From the NCBI RefSeq assembly GCF_019393635.1, contig NC_057866.1, positions 755,001-819,000 of the forward strand: 64,000 nucleotides of DNA. The letters run 5' to 3'. Source of the DNA: Dromiciops gliroides. Taxonomy: Eukaryota; Chordata; Mammalia; Microbiotheria; Microbiotheriidae. Below are positions 49,500-60,965 of the stretch, one piece after another. Numbering within the stretch: position 1 is the stretch's first letter; each line of letters begins with the position of its first letter. Both the position numbers and the translations under genes were made by a program. A model generated the notes under the pieces. It saw only the letters and a program-made list of their open reading frames with translations, was not told where the DNA came from and made no database searches.

Positions 49500-50145
49500 G
49501 GGTGCTGGCAATGGCCAAGGCACTCTTGCTCTTTGCAGGATGAGATAGCTCTGCTGATGGGTCAATCTGTTGGCCTGGGACCTCCTCAGCCTCAGCTCTT
49601 CCTGCTGCCTGCTCCAGTGGCTGAGGTTCTTTCAGTCTTTGAAGCTCTCAAGGGCAGAAGCTGATAAACTCCACCGCCTCATATCAAAAAAGCCACAGCA
49701 AACAGGACCCATGTGCTGGCTGAAGGGGAGATAGAGCAGGCTGCCCTTCTACCACCGGGCAGTCCACAGGATCCTCCCCATCTGAAACCATCACCATGGG
49801 GAGGAAACCCATCACCTGAGGGAACCTTTTGTAGCCACACGCAGCTATTGTTCCCCAAGACCTCACTCATTAGCCTGGGAGCAGGCAGAAAACAGCGTTT
49901 TTGTCCCTGCTCTCCATAACCCACCAGGAAGGGCCAATCCATGCAGTCAGGGAGGATTGGGCCCTGGCTGGAGTGTCCTTCCTCACATGGCCGCCCCCCT
50001 CATCCTGCACCCCCCCCCCATTAAAACTCTCCTTTGCAAGGAAACACGGCCAGATATTGACTGAGTGGGTGCGTGGATTCCTTGTGCTCCTGGAGTCTGT
50101 CCTCCCTCTGCGGACCTGGGGCATCCTGCCCGGTCATTGTGCTGA
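49500..50145. other. Intergenic sequence with no recognised feature
   Basis: Resumes the sequence that preceded 46707. No gene or known repeat is seen. Confidence 0.4.
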
Positions 50146-50149
50146 GGAC

Positions 50150-50687
50150 AGTTCTTAATCTTTCAAAGTTGTTTGCCCTTATAATGTGGTTGTGATTGTG
50201 TCTGATGTTCTCCTGGCCCAGCTCACAGTTCTGCCAGCTTCTCAGAACCCATCCCTTTCGTTATTCCTTATGACACAATAATATCCCATCCTACTCAACT
50301 AAGTGGCAGGAAAAGTACCTACTTCTGTGAGTAAGTGGAGTTTCTTCACCTGGGACTCCCCTATGCCAACAAACTCAAGGTCTGGTCCCTAGCCCCACAT
50401 TCGAACATCATGTTTATTTGCTTACCCATCCCCCAATTGAGGGTAACTCCTGCTTTTCTGCCTCCACATAATGTGGTGCTACAAATATTTTTGTAGATGG
50501 GGTCCCTTCACCCTTTTAATAAGATTTGCCTTGAAATCACTGGCATGGGGTCTACACAGCCTGGTAACATGTGAAGGGTACTTTCAGACTGCCTTCCAGA
50601 ATGGTGGGACCACCTCACCAGCCCAGTGCGCTCCGTCTCCTCTCCAGAGCCCCTGCAAAAACCAATGTTTTGCTTTTGGGTCCCTAC
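50150..50687 (-). repeat. Old L1 3' part, reverse orientation
   Basis: CTGATGTTCTCCTGGCCCAG, TTCCTTATGACACAATAATA, CATCCCCCAATTGAGGG, ACAAATATTTTTGTAGATG and CTTCCAGAATGGTGGGACC. Strongly diverged. It ends where LTR copy D was inserted. Confidence 0.8.
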
Positions 50688-51224
50688 TGTTATGGGGGAA
50701 ATTGGTGGGGGTTTAGGTAGGGGTAGTGGTTTTTAGGACTTCCTCTTTAAAGAATTACACCCTCTTGCACAAAAATCCAATTAGAATAAAATAATAGTTT
50801 ATTTAGGTGCTAGAGAAAGGAAACCAAGAGAGGTCCTTGGACTTCTCATGGGGAGAAGGCATGGCACAAAAGCGTGGTTCTCTGAAATACAAGCAGGAGA
50901 TTGGCAGATCCTTTTATAGAGGACCATGGTGGTCTGATGAGGTGATCATCTGACTGTGGAAAGTTCCCCTATTGGGTGGTGGGTTGGAAGCAGTCTGGCA
51001 TGGGGCAGTTGTTCTGTCCCCTCAAGCCACTTTGGAAACAGCCAGGGTTATATCCTCAAAGGATGGGGGAAACTGGAATGAAGGGTGATGGTCCTGGAGT
51101 TATCTCAGTCCAGATCTGGTGCTGCTTATCTCTTTAGGTGTGTCTGTCCTTTGGTTTAGTTTCTCAAGGAGAAGTTTCCTTGATTTTCCCTAGAAAACTT
51201 CTGAGGTGCCCCAGGCCCATAATA
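50688..51224 (+). mobile_element. LTR-like fossil (copy D)
   Basis: It begins TGTTATGGGG and ends with CCCATAA-type text, the same inverted termini as copy C. It is flanked by CTAC at 50684-50687 and 51225-51228, a 4-bp target duplication. It contains a TTTTATAGAGG word in the middle and AATAAAATAATAG early on. About 537 bp, no coding part: a probable solo LTR. Confidence 0.7.
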
Positions 51225-51430
51225 CTACTGCCCACCAGAAATCCTGGCAGTGCCACCTCCAAGTACTTTTCATTTGGCCAGACCATTTCTGGAGCCATGG
51301 GCTCCCAATGGGAGGCCACCTTCACCTGTTAGCCAGACTTCAACTCACTTTTTTTCCTTCCTTCTTCCTTCTTTCCTTCCTCCCTTCTTCCTCCTTCCTT
51401 TCCTCCTTCCCTCCCTTTCTTCCTTCCTTC

Positions 51431-51746
51431 TGTCACAGAGGAAAGAGGTGAGGGTCCTTAGGTATTCCTCTGTAAAGAATGATGCCAACCAATTAGAATT
51501 AAAATGGTCTTTTATTTGGAGCTAGAGAGAGTCAAAGACTTCATCCTCCTCCCAGAACACTAACTGACTTTCCTGCTGGAGAATTTTATCTCCCCTGACT
51601 TCTTAGGTGTGTCAGTCCTGATATCTAGTTGGTCAATCTAAAATTTAATAGTCCCTTGATTCCTTGAAATGTCGGTCCTGTTATCTGGTCATCTTTGGTT
51701 TTGCTTCTCACAGGTGAAACTTCTTTTGACTTATCCTAAGTCCATG
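51431..51746 (+). mobile_element. LTR-like fossil (copy E) in the TTCC array
   Basis: It begins TGTCACAGAGG, with CCTTAGGTATTCCTCTGTAAAG soon after, and shares the early and late words of copies A-D. It is shorter than the others. The 3' boundary near 51746 is approximate. No coding part. Confidence 0.6.
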
Positions 51747-51869
51747 TCCCTCCCTCTCTCCCTTCCTTCCTTCCTCCCTTCATTCCTTCCTTCCTCCCTT
51801 CCTCCCTTCTCATTCTCCCTCCCTTCCCTCCTTCCTACCTGCCTCCCTCCCTCCCTCTCTCCATCCCTC

Positions 51870-52351
51870 TGATATGGGTCTGGCCTAACTCAGGTTTTCT
51901 CCTTGAGAAGCTAAACTGAAGGATGGACACACCTGAGAAGTATGAGGAGATGATAGCTCCTGAAGTCAGGACCACCACCCCTCGTTCAAGCCTCTTCCAC
52001 CTCACCTGGAGATAAGCCCATTGGGCATGATTGCTACCTGAGCTGTGGCAGGGGTCAGAGATTCCAACTTTCCCCATCCCCAAAGGGAACTTTGCATTGT
52101 CAGGTGGTCACCTCATCTACCTTCTATACAAGCTTTGACCTTTCTTCTGTTGGAGGACAAAGGTGACTTAGAGAATCATGTCTCTAAGCTGCCTCCTCTC
52201 TTCTTAAGGAGAAGTCTTTGATTTCCTCTTGGTCACTTTCTGTAAGTGCCCAAATAAAAGAACATTTTACTCCAATCGGATTTTGTGCAAAAGGGTGTAA
52301 TTCTTTAAAGAGGAATACTGAGGACTCCTACCACCTTTTTCCCCCTTGACA
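51870..52351 (-). mobile_element. LTR-like fossil (copy F) in the TTCC array
   Basis: Read on -, it begins TGTCAAGGGGG and ends CCCATATCA. It is flanked by CCTC at 51866-51869 and 52352-52355, compatible with a 4-bp target duplication although the flank is itself repetitive. It contains AATAAAAGAACATT-related text near its start. About 482 bp, no coding part. Confidence 0.68.
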
Positions 52352-52505
52352 CCTCCCTTCCTACCTCCCTCCTTCCTTCCTTTCTCCCTCCTTCCTCCCT
52401 GCCTCCCTCCCTCCCTTCCTTCCTTCCTTCCTTCCTTCCTTCCTTCCTTCCTTCCTTCCTTCCTTCCTTCCTTCCTTCCTTCCTTCCTCCCTCCCTCCTC
52501 CCTTC

Positions 52506-54950
52506 CTGTCATATATACATTTTTTTGCCTAGAGAGCTGGTTGTTAAACATTGCTGATCTGGCTGTCAGTGAAGCCCAGAGAGAGAGACAAGGACCACAT
52601 GTTCCTGCCGTGTTACCTAGTGGTAGAAACATTATCAAGGAATGATTCTTCCTGAGGTCTGCTTTTCAGAGCTCCTTGGGGCTAAGGGTCAGAACTGGGA
52701 ATCACTGGAGTGTTGAGGACTGACAAGCAGGTGAAGGTGGCTCCAGCAATGGTTTGGCCGTAACTGGAAGTGGCCAAGCTCACCAGCTACCAGAAATAAG
52801 GAAGGGAGGGGACTTAGCCTGTTCCCCAAGAGTGACTAAGTAGCTGCTTTGATGTGGCCTTGCTGAGTGTGGCTCAGCTCTGGGCTGTGTCTGGGCCATG
52901 GCAGCAGGGTGTGGGATTCTCAGCGAGCTCAGCCCGCTGGCCTCACATCACTCTTGTGGTCCCAGGCATTTCTTCAAGCCTGGAGTCTGCACTCAGACTC
53001 CTCCTCCCATTGCTGCTCCAAGGCTCCAGTGAGCTCCTTGGTATACAGTGCTCTGCACACCTTAGCATGCTCTCTGCGAACAGCAGCTGTCCTTCTGTGC
53101 CGTGGCTGGGTGTCTGCCCATCTCAGCCTTTTAGAACCAAAAGTCTGAGCACTGGAAGGGAGCTTGGAATATAGGCCAACCCTCTCGTTGTGCAGCTGGG
53201 GAAACTGAGGCCTTGAGATGGGGACTAAGCTGCTCGAGGGCAGCCAGCATCAGGACTAGAGCTCTGATGGCCTATCCTAGGGTAGGATGGTCTAGGTTTG
53301 GGGCTGGGACTGGATGAGTCAAGGAAAGACCATTGGATTGGACATGCTAAGACCACGGTTCAGATCCCAGCTCTTTGACTTCTCTTGGGGGCCCTTCACA
53401 AGCTTCTTAGGGCCTGTGCCCTAAGGGGGAGGAAGTTGGGTTCTCCCAATGAGCTCCTTTAGGGGAGAGGAAGGCCAGATGAGGGAGAGAGGCTGGAGCC
53501 GGCTCTGAAGGGCTGACTGACTTGAGGAGGCAGAGGGAAAGGGGACTACAGTGTTAGGGGGAGGGGGAGGCAGGGGAAGCCCGGGGACAGAACTGACTCC
53601 GGCAGGCTGGGAGGGAAGCTCCCTAGGAGCAAGGGCTAGGTCACACTGTGGAGGGAAAGTCTGAGTGGGCAGTGGGTGGCAAACCATTATTGGATGCGAA
53701 CAGTGAGATGGCTCAGTGGAACTGAGGTGTCAGGAAAAGGAATGTGTGCAATTGGGAGAAGAGGCTGGAGGGAGAGAACAGTGAAGAGGAGGCTGTTCAC
53801 TGTCCAGCTGTGACCTGTGGGGGGCAGAGCCTATAAACGGGGTGGAAAATGGGAGACATCAGAGGCCAACAGTGCAGGACTCAGGGACACAGTGGGGACG
53901 GGCAACAGAGGGGAAGGAGGGAAAGACAGGCAGACGTCACAGCATTCAAGTGTCGGGGAGTCAGGAGCTCAGAATTCTGACCACTGTAGGACATGAAGCA
54001 GGTCCCTACCCTGCTGGCTGCCTCATTTTCCCTATCTGTAAAACAAGGGCATTGCACTCGGTCCCTGAGACCCCCAGCTTGGCCATTCATTCTGGCCATT
54101 CTCTCATTCCAAGGTGCCAAGACCCTAAGCTTTCAAACCTGGGAGTTAGAGACATTCCCAGAGGAAAAGAAAAAGATGGTGTTTGGAGCTTGGGCTTGGT
54201 ACGTGCTGAGCTGGAGGTGGCAGCAGGAGAGAAGAGAGAGAGAAAAGACTGAGGGCTGAACCTGGGGAGACTCCCCAGGCTGGCCTGGGTTAGCTCCCAC
54301 AACCCCAAGTGCACCCTCTCAGCCTCTCCTCTGCAGCCTCTGCACAGAGGGGATGGAGAACAGGGAACTTGTTTTCTGGGGAGGCCAAGGGCCTTCTGAC
54401 TCCTCCTTCTGAGGAGCCAGGCTCCAGGGAGGGGTTAGTCGTTCCCATGGTGTCTCTATGTCCCCCCCAACCCAGTTCTAGCTTAGTGAGGCACCATCCA
54501 GTCACCTCCCTCTTACCCAGGGAGGGCCCCAGGGAAGCCTTCTGATTCATGCACAAAGGCCCCATCACACTGGGGGGGGGCGGCCCTCAGGGGCCTTGGG
54601 GCCAATGGCTTTGGTTTCTCCTTTCAGCCAGCAGCTGCCCTTGGGGACTTGTATCTTTGGAGTCCTTTTGTGGGATGTTATCTTCTCTAGGGGCTGCTAT
54701 GGGCCTCAGTGAGGGCTCAGAATCAGGATGGAGACCCAAAAGGAAGGGGGAGGGACATGAGCAGGAGGTGGAGGGAGAGAGGGAGAGGGAGAAGGGGTGA
54801 GGGATGGAGGTGGGACAAAGGCACAAGGATGAAGCAGGTAGTAAACCCCTGGATGGGCGGGGCTCTAGGGGAGGGCCAGTGCTTCCGGCTTTTTCTCTTC
54901 TCTATAGCAGAAAAAAAAAAATGAGACCTTGAGAGAGCTGAAAACCCTTG
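52506..54950. other. Intergenic sequence with faint MIR traces
   Basis: 53140-53270 (GGGGAAACTGAGGCCTTGAG) and 54010-54080 (TTTTCCCTATCTGTAAAAC) look like old MIR/CORE-SINE remnants. 54720-54810 is purine-rich. No gene is supported. Confidence 0.4.
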
Positions 54951-54952
54951 TC

Positions 54953-55115
54953 GGGGCAGCTAGGTGGCGCAGTGGATAGAGCACCGGCCCTGGAGTCAGG
55001 AGTACCTGGGTTCAAATCCGGCCTCAGATGTTTAACACTTACTAGCTGTGTGACCCTGGGCAAGTCACTTAACCCCAATTGCCTCACTAAAAAAAAAAAA
55101 AATGAAAAAAAAAAA
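54953..55115 (+). repeat. CORE-SINE
   Basis: One of the best preserved copies. The perfect 14-bp duplication TGAAAACCCTTGTC lies at 54939-54952 and 55116-55129. Confidence 0.97.
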
Positions 55116-55326
55116 TGAAAACCCTTGTCATCCAGCCCTAATAAAAGGTGACATTAATTTTGAGGCTATTGGAGTCAGGTAAAGGTAGTACAATGGGCAG
55201 AGCCACAGAGCCCCCCCACTCCATCTCAGCCATCTAGGGAAGAATCTGGTAGGAGGTTTCAGAAGTTAGTGGGGCATTGTGTGCCCTGCATTCCAAGGGA
55301 GAATAGCTTCAAGAAGAGATGAGTCA

Positions 55327-55483
55327 GGGGGCAGCTAGATGGCGCAGTGGATAGAGCACCGGCCCTGGAATCAGGAGGACCTGAGTTCAAATCCGACCTC
55401 AGACACTTGATACTAGCTGGGTGACCCTGGGCAAGTCACTTAACCCCCATTGCTCTGCAAAAAAGAAAAAAAAAAGAAAAAAC
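55327..55483 (+). repeat. CORE-SINE
   Basis: Intact head and A-rich tail. The near-perfect duplication AAGAAGAGATGAGTCA lies at 55311-55326 and, with one base less, at 55484-55497. Confidence 0.96.
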
Positions 55484-55499
55484 AAGAAGAGTGAGTCAA

Positions 55500-56310
55500 G
55501 AGCTGCTGTGCTGGGAAGAAAGACGTGTCTGGCAATGATGGGGTTCACACCTCCCCTCTGTCTCTCCCCACTTCTGGCCTGAGTGATCCCAGACAAGAAT
55601 CCCAGAGTCTCAGGGGCCCTGGTGACTCTCTCAGGCTCCAAGGGCCAGAACTTCTGTGCCACGAGAAGGCTGTCTTTGGCCCCGAGAGCCTTAGACATGA
55701 AATCATAGGCCCTTCCAAAAAAAGACCTTTCTTGAACTGGGGGTGATGAGTTTCCAGAAAAATCAGGGAGGGTAGAGACATCACAGCAGCTCGTAGGTGG
55801 TGGACTGGGGAGCAGGAGGGGGAGATCAGCCACCTTCTGGTGAGTGACCAGTTTCCTTTGAGTGGGAGGGCGGTGGTGAGGGAGCTTAGCAAATTACAGG
55901 AGGCTCAGGGCAGGCGCCAGTAAGGTGGAGGAGCTAGAGAGAAGCCTGTGGGCTTTAGAGAGGACTTCAAGTCCTTGCTGACCAATGAGTCATCAAGGAT
56001 GATGTACCGGCCACAAGAGAGCAGCCTGAAAAGGCAGCTTCCAAGTAGAAGGTGATAGGTCCTCTGGAAAGTGCCTGGCCTGGCCAGCTTCACCTGGCTC
56101 TGGGGGCTATATTTCAGAAGAATGTTGGCTCAGTGCATAGTCAGGGAACCACTACCTTGGGCACTTACTGGGCTTAAAAGGCTTTCTGACCTACGAGCTG
56201 TGAATCATGTGACCTCTCTCCCAGCCTCAGTAGTCTTGTCTGTAAAATGGTGATAATAGCAAATCAAACGAGATCATCTAGGTAAAGCAGTTTAGAAAGC
56301 ATCAGAGTAG
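55500..56310. other. Intergenic sequence with no recognised feature
   Basis: No gene or dispersed repeat recognised, except faint MIR-like text (TTGTCTGTAAAATGGTG) near 56240. Confidence 0.4.
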
Positions 56311-56325
56311 TATTCCCTATTCTTC

Positions 56326-56471
56326 TTTTTTTTTTTGCAGGGCAGTGAGGGTTAAGTGACTTGCCCAGAGTCACACAGCTAGTAAGTGTCAAGTGTCTGA
56401 GGCTGGATTTGAACTCAGGTCCTCCTGAATCCAGGGCTGGAGCTTTATCCACTGCGCCACCTAGCTGCCCC
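56326..56471 (-). repeat. CORE-SINE, reverse orientation
   Basis: Reversed tail, GGGTTAAGTGACTTGCCC, CACCTAGCTGCCCC. The flanks TATTCCCTATTCTT (56311 onward) and TATTCCCTGTTATTCTT (56473 onward) are a slightly diverged target duplication. Confidence 0.95.
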
Positions 56472-57261
56472 TATTCCCTGTTATTCTTGTGAGAGTAAGC
56501 TGGGCGGCAGCAGAGGATGAGAGACCCTATCCCTGGCATGAGTGGAGGGTCCTTGAAGTGAGCCCTGGAGATCAGAAGGGAGGGGGCAGGGACAGGCAGG
56601 ATCCCTGGCTTTGCACCCATTCTGTCGGTCTCGGGAGTGATGGAATGGGGGCAAATGGAACCACAAAGAGGCAGATGACTACTGCATTTTCTAAAAGTGG
56701 TCTGAGGATGCCCTGGGAGGTAGTGAGCTCCTGATCAATGGGAGGTCTTCAAACAGAAGCAGGAGCCTCACTTGTGGAAACCTTTCCAAATTACCTCTGC
56801 TGTTTTACATTCCCTGGTATTTATATTGTGCCAACCTGTTTATGCACCTGTTGTCTCACAGGTTTCCCCCCCACCCAGAGCAGGGCAGGCCAGCTTCTCT
56901 TTGTCTGGCACACAGTAGGCCTTAATCGGGGCTTTGGCACTGAGTGGTTGAGGGCTCCATCAGATGGGGGCTTTTCCAATCAGGTAAGACTTGGACTATC
57001 TAAGCCCCTAAGGTTCCCTCCTGGTCCAAGAGTCTATGGTTGCATGAAATTCCAGCAGGGTGTAGAGACCACTTCTTCGAGGAGACGGACACGCAGGAAA
57101 GGGAGAAGGGCACTCCGTCTCCGAGTCCCCCCCCCTTGGCAAGCCTGCCCTTCACAGCCCCTCTTTCCCCACTGTGTGGGTCCCAGACGCCAGGCAAAGG
57201 CCGCCCCCGCCCCGGGAGGGAAGGACAAACAGCTGGACAGATCTGGGGAGCCTCCCCAGTT
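56472..57261. other. Sequence downstream of CEND1, no recognised feature
   Basis: Mostly unique. No gene or repeat recognised before the candidate CEND1 polyadenylation site. Confidence 0.35.
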
Positions 57262-57394
57262 AGACAATATAGAGTGTTTATTTCAGACAAACTCGCCACA
57301 GGCTGCCCGGAGCAGGCCAAATGGGCAGGACCTGGGGAGGTGGGAGAGCACCCGCCCTGAGTCCCCGGAGCCCACCCGCCCAGCATCACAAGGA

Positions 57395-57425
<31 letters not shown>

Positions 57426-59678
57426 CTCACATAAACGGTGGAGTTGAAGCTAATACTAGATTCCGCTGGGGAGGGGGGTGGGCAGCAGGAGGGGTGGGCG
57501 GGGCCTGGCCGGGAGGGGGAGGGGCAGGGGAGAAGCAGCTCTAGGCTACCTTAGATTTCAATCTAGTATTTCTAGTCTATCGGCATTATTGCATGTATAC
57601 GCTTGTATAAAGTCAAAGTAAAGAGGAGACTCCGTGGGGAAGCGGGGCAGGGCCCCCGGGGAGCCGCGGGAGCTGGGGGGTGGGGCTGGGGGAGGTGGAG
57701 AGGGCGGAGGAGCCAGAGTTTGGAGGCCTCTCTCCTCCCTCCCGGGCGCTGTCCGAGGTACGCTAGGCCCCGCCCCCTCAGGACAGGGTGTCTCCAGGGC
57801 GGGCCTCGTGCTGACCGCCTCCTTGGGGCCAGACCGGCTTTGTACCGCCTGTTCGGTGTGGTGGGAAGGGGTGGGGTAGATCCCCGGCCAGCTGATTGGG
57901 GACGGGCTAGGGGTATGGGCTCGCCTCGCCTCCTGCCCCCGTCCCCATCCAGTCCGACCCCAACACCCAATCCCTGCTTTTCACCACGCGGGCCGCCCCG
58001 CCCCCCCCAACACAAGCATTTTGTTCCTGGGGGTGGCCGTGGGGGCTCTTTGCAGTCTCTGGGAGCAGGACACCGCAGGAATGGGAGGGAGCAGAGAGGA
58101 AGTGAAGCTATGGGACCCCTATGGGAGCTGGCTGGCCAGCCTCCTCCCCTCCCTCTCCCTCTCCTCAGCCCCCCTCTTGCTTCCTCTCCTCATCCTTCAC
58201 TTCCAGGGTCTCCCTGTCTGTGCTTAGGGAGCTGAGGGCACCCTCTCTCCCTACTCTGCTTGCGCAGTCTCTGTTCTCTCCAGGCCGGCCATGTCCAGGC
58301 ACCCTGCCCCCCAGTGGTGAATGCCCAGTCACCACCCCCGGCTGACCCTCTTCCCCCACCTTGCCCCTGGTCTCTCACTTAGGCTCCTCCTTGGTCTACT
58401 GACCACCCTCCTTTCCCCCAGCTCTGTCCAGCCTCTCTCGCCACTTCTATTGGCCCCTCTCCTTTGGCTCCCAGAATAAAGGTGGGACATGGGGATCTCT
58501 GGTAGGGGGCACCCTTTTGGGTGTCAGGAGTCTCTGGTCAGAGGTGTGAAGGGCAAGGGCTTCCAGAACTGGCAACAAATTAGCCCCTGACAGTTGCTTT
58601 GTCAGCCAAAGCCCTTTGGGGGGAAGGTCTTGAGAGGGTGGTAGGATGAGGTCAGGGTGGAACCAGGTTAGGGCTCCCCAAGCTCTGGACATTGGCCGAG
58701 GATTCCAGGAGCACAGACAAAGGGGCATCTCAAATGCCTGAAGACTCCAGGCCCCAGATATGGTTATTGTGGTGTCTACAGGGAAGGGCAGCGTGCCACG
58801 GACACACAGACACAGGGACGTGGACACATGCTCCCACAAACACAGGCACACAGACAGGCACATGGACCCAGAAGCTCGGCTGTACACACACAACACTGGG
58901 CAGGCCAGCTGTCACCTCCCTCCAGCCCCAACACCCTTCAGGGACAGAAAGCCTTCTAGCCCTTCCAAACCCCCATGGATGGGGAGTAGCAGAGCTATCT
59001 TCCCACCCATGGCACTTCCTGCTGTGGTCCGACTGGACTGTGACCTCTGCCACCACTAACAGGGCCAGCCCCTCTCCTTTCATTACCCCTGCAGGGGTGC
59101 AGACCACAGCATGGCTAGTCATGATCTGATGGGGTCCCTGGCAGAGAGGAGCAGCCCTGGGCCTTGTCCTGGAATCAATCAGAATTCCCTCCCTCCTTCC
59201 CACGAGGCTAAGGGGCTACCCCACATGGACTTTGAGCAGGGGGTCTGATTCAGTCTTTCTCTTCCCACTTCACAGGTGCTAGGACAAGTAGAGGACAGGT
59301 AGGAATTGGAGGCATGAGGAGGGAGAGGTAGGAGATAGCAGAGGAAATGAATATGTGGGGTGGAGAGCAGGCATGTGGGGCATGAAGCTGTGAGGAGGGA
59401 CACACCCCAAAGAGGGGCTGCAAGGAGCAGTCATCTTCTTCTGCACCCCACCTCAGCAGGGCACCCCTTGAGCTGCCTCTTGGCCTACCTGCCTGCCTAG
59501 CCAGCCATTTATCCGTCTGTCTGTCTATAAGTATATATATAGATATATAGAGATATATATAATATGTATATATGTATAGTTACAGTAGAGAATCTCCCCA
59601 TGCATGCACTGATTTCCAAAGGAGCTGTTCAAGGGGCTGCTCTGTCCCCCACATTCCCCCCTTCCCCGAGGGGCAGGA
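57262..59678 (-). other. CEND1: Probable CEND1 3' UTR
   Basis: After the CEND1 stop codon on - the sequence is open to an AATAAA at 57282-57277, followed by ordinary downstream sequence. The extent is inferred from that signal alone, so a shorter UTR is possible. It would include an AT-rich TATA-type microsatellite (about 59521-59580), a CpG-rich stretch (57630-58010) and a CA run (about 57399-57424). Confidence 0.45.
57277..57282 (-). terminator. CEND1: Candidate CEND1 polyadenylation signal
   Basis: Reads AATAAA on -, about 2.4 kb after the stop codon. It is the clearest canonical hexamer on this strand between the stop codon and 57.2 kb. Confidence 0.45.
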
Positions 59679-60068
59679 CTATTTTTTCCGAGCCAAGAAA
59701 GCCACCCCCAAAATCACTGCCAGGGCACCCACAGCCACCCCGCCCGCCAGGAGCAGCGGTTTCAGGTTCTCAAAGGTGCCGCAGCCTCCAGCCGCTCCAG
59801 CCGCTCCCTCTTCCTCAGCACCGTCCGCAGGACCCTTTGGCTCAGAGCCAGCTGGGGCTCCTGGGTTGGGCTTCATGTTGCTATGGCTGTTGAGCAGGCC
59901 TGGGTCGGCAGCTGCTTGGGCCTTCCTGGGGGGCGCTGGAGGTGTGGAGGGCTGCTCCCTCTTCTCTGGAGCCTCCTTCTTCTCAGTCTTGGCTGAGGGG
60001 GCAGCAGGAGCTGTAGAGGGCTTGGACTCCGACTTGGGGCCACTGGCAGGCCTCCCTTTGGCCTCCAT
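59679..60068 (-). CDS. CEND1: CEND1, cell cycle exit and neuronal differentiation protein 1
   Basis: Neuron-specific tail-anchored membrane protein known to promote cell-cycle exit of neuronal precursors. The single coding exon gives 129 residues (human 149). The order matches human: start [14 protein letters not shown], a proline/lysine/alanine-rich middle (KKEAPEK, PPAPPRK), the block [16 protein letters not shown], the acidic [12 protein letters not shown] and a carboxyl-terminal membrane segment [20 protein letters not shown] followed by LARKK. The shorter length comes from the variable proline-rich part. The coding exon begins in 5' UTR at a splice acceptor (CTTCTCCAG, exon from 60171). 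It lies on the same strand as GATD1, as in human. Confidence 0.96.
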   Translation of the reverse strand: MEAKGRPASGPKSESKPSTAPAAPSAKTEKKEAPEKREQPSTPPAPPRKAQAAADPGLLNSHSNMKPNPGAPAGSEPKGPADGAEEEGAAGAAGGCGTFENLKPLLLAGGVAVGALAVILGVAFLARKK

Positions 60069-60137
60069 GTTGGGCTGGGCCTCACCGAGGACTGGGGATG
60101 GTCTGCAGGGGCAGGCCTGGAGGAGGACAGCTGTGGC

Positions 60138-60161
60138 TCAGTCAAGAGGGTCCCTGGTCAT
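60138..60161 (-). CDS. Upstream ORF in CEND1 5' UTR (7 codons)
   Basis: ATG ACC AGG GAC CCT CTT GAC TGA starts 10 bases after the exon-2 acceptor and ends 69 bases before the CEND1 start codon. It could reduce initiation at CEND1. That it is translated is inference. Confidence 0.35.
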   Translation of the reverse strand: MTRDPLD

Positions 60162-60809
60162 GGCACAGAACCTGGAGAAGAAGTAGGGAGTCAGTGCTAG
60201 ACCCTCTGCACTCCCTCGCCATCTATGGATCCTGGCCTGGGGGCCCACAGTCTTCCCTGCCTCAGGGGAAGGTCTCCTCCCTCTAAGTGACTCGTCAGAG
60301 AGCAGGTCCCTTACCCTCTGGGCTTCCATTTCCCTGGAAGAAGGCCTTGTCCGAGAATCTGGCCGGCAGGAGAAGGGCAGCTGGGAACCTCCAAGGGAAG
60401 GAGCCCACTGGGGACGGCAGCCCCTCCTCATCGGCCTCCGCCCTCACTCTCCTTCTGTCCCAGGCAGATTGTTCCACTGCTCAGGGAGAATCTCGACGTT
60501 CTGGTTGGTCCCTCAGGCCCTAAGTACCAAGAGGCTCCCCACACTCCTATCCCTGAGTCAGCCATATTTATGGGAAGACTGAGGCTCTGCCCTCAGAAGC
60601 GAACACTCTTCAGTCATGGAACAGAGCAGCACAAGGGCTGCCATCCAGGCTGCAGGAGGGCAGAGGGCACTGTTGGCAAGGGATGGGGGCGGGGAGGAGG
60701 CCATGCAGAATGGGGCTGCTGTATGGCAGAAAGCTTCTTTGAGGTAGAAATGTCAGACATGATTGAGGGACTATGAGAAGAGCAGAGGCTGGAAGAGATG
60801 GTGTATGTG

Positions 60810-60965
60810 TGAGTGTACCTGTGCTCGTGTGCCTGTGTGCACATGTGTACCTGCACGTGTCTGTGTGTGTGCGTGCTCGTGTGCCTGTGTGCACGTGTGT
60901 GCACGTGTGCACCTGCATGTGTCTGTGTGTGTGCGTGCTCGTGTGCCTGTATGCACACGCGCACC
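60810..60965. repeat. GT-rich minisatellite
   Basis: Two to three longer units with text TGTGTGTGCGTGCTCGTGTG then CCTGTGTGCACGTGTG. It is an alternating purine-pyrimidine sequence over about 150 bases and so prone to Z-DNA. Confidence 0.9.

Larger units (their letters stand above)
51355..52505. repeat. TTCC-type pyrimidine array in three pieces
   Basis: Pyrimidine-only tetranucleotide tracts at about 51355-51430, 51747-51869 and 52352-52505, the last with about 20 perfect TTCC units. LTR copies E and F, in opposite orientations, occupy the two gaps, so a once larger array appears to have received both. Confidence 0.85.

Noticed and set aside
49039-49664. Long frames rich in E, K, S or L
   Set aside because: They are translations of the GGA/GAA tract in different frames, not proteins.
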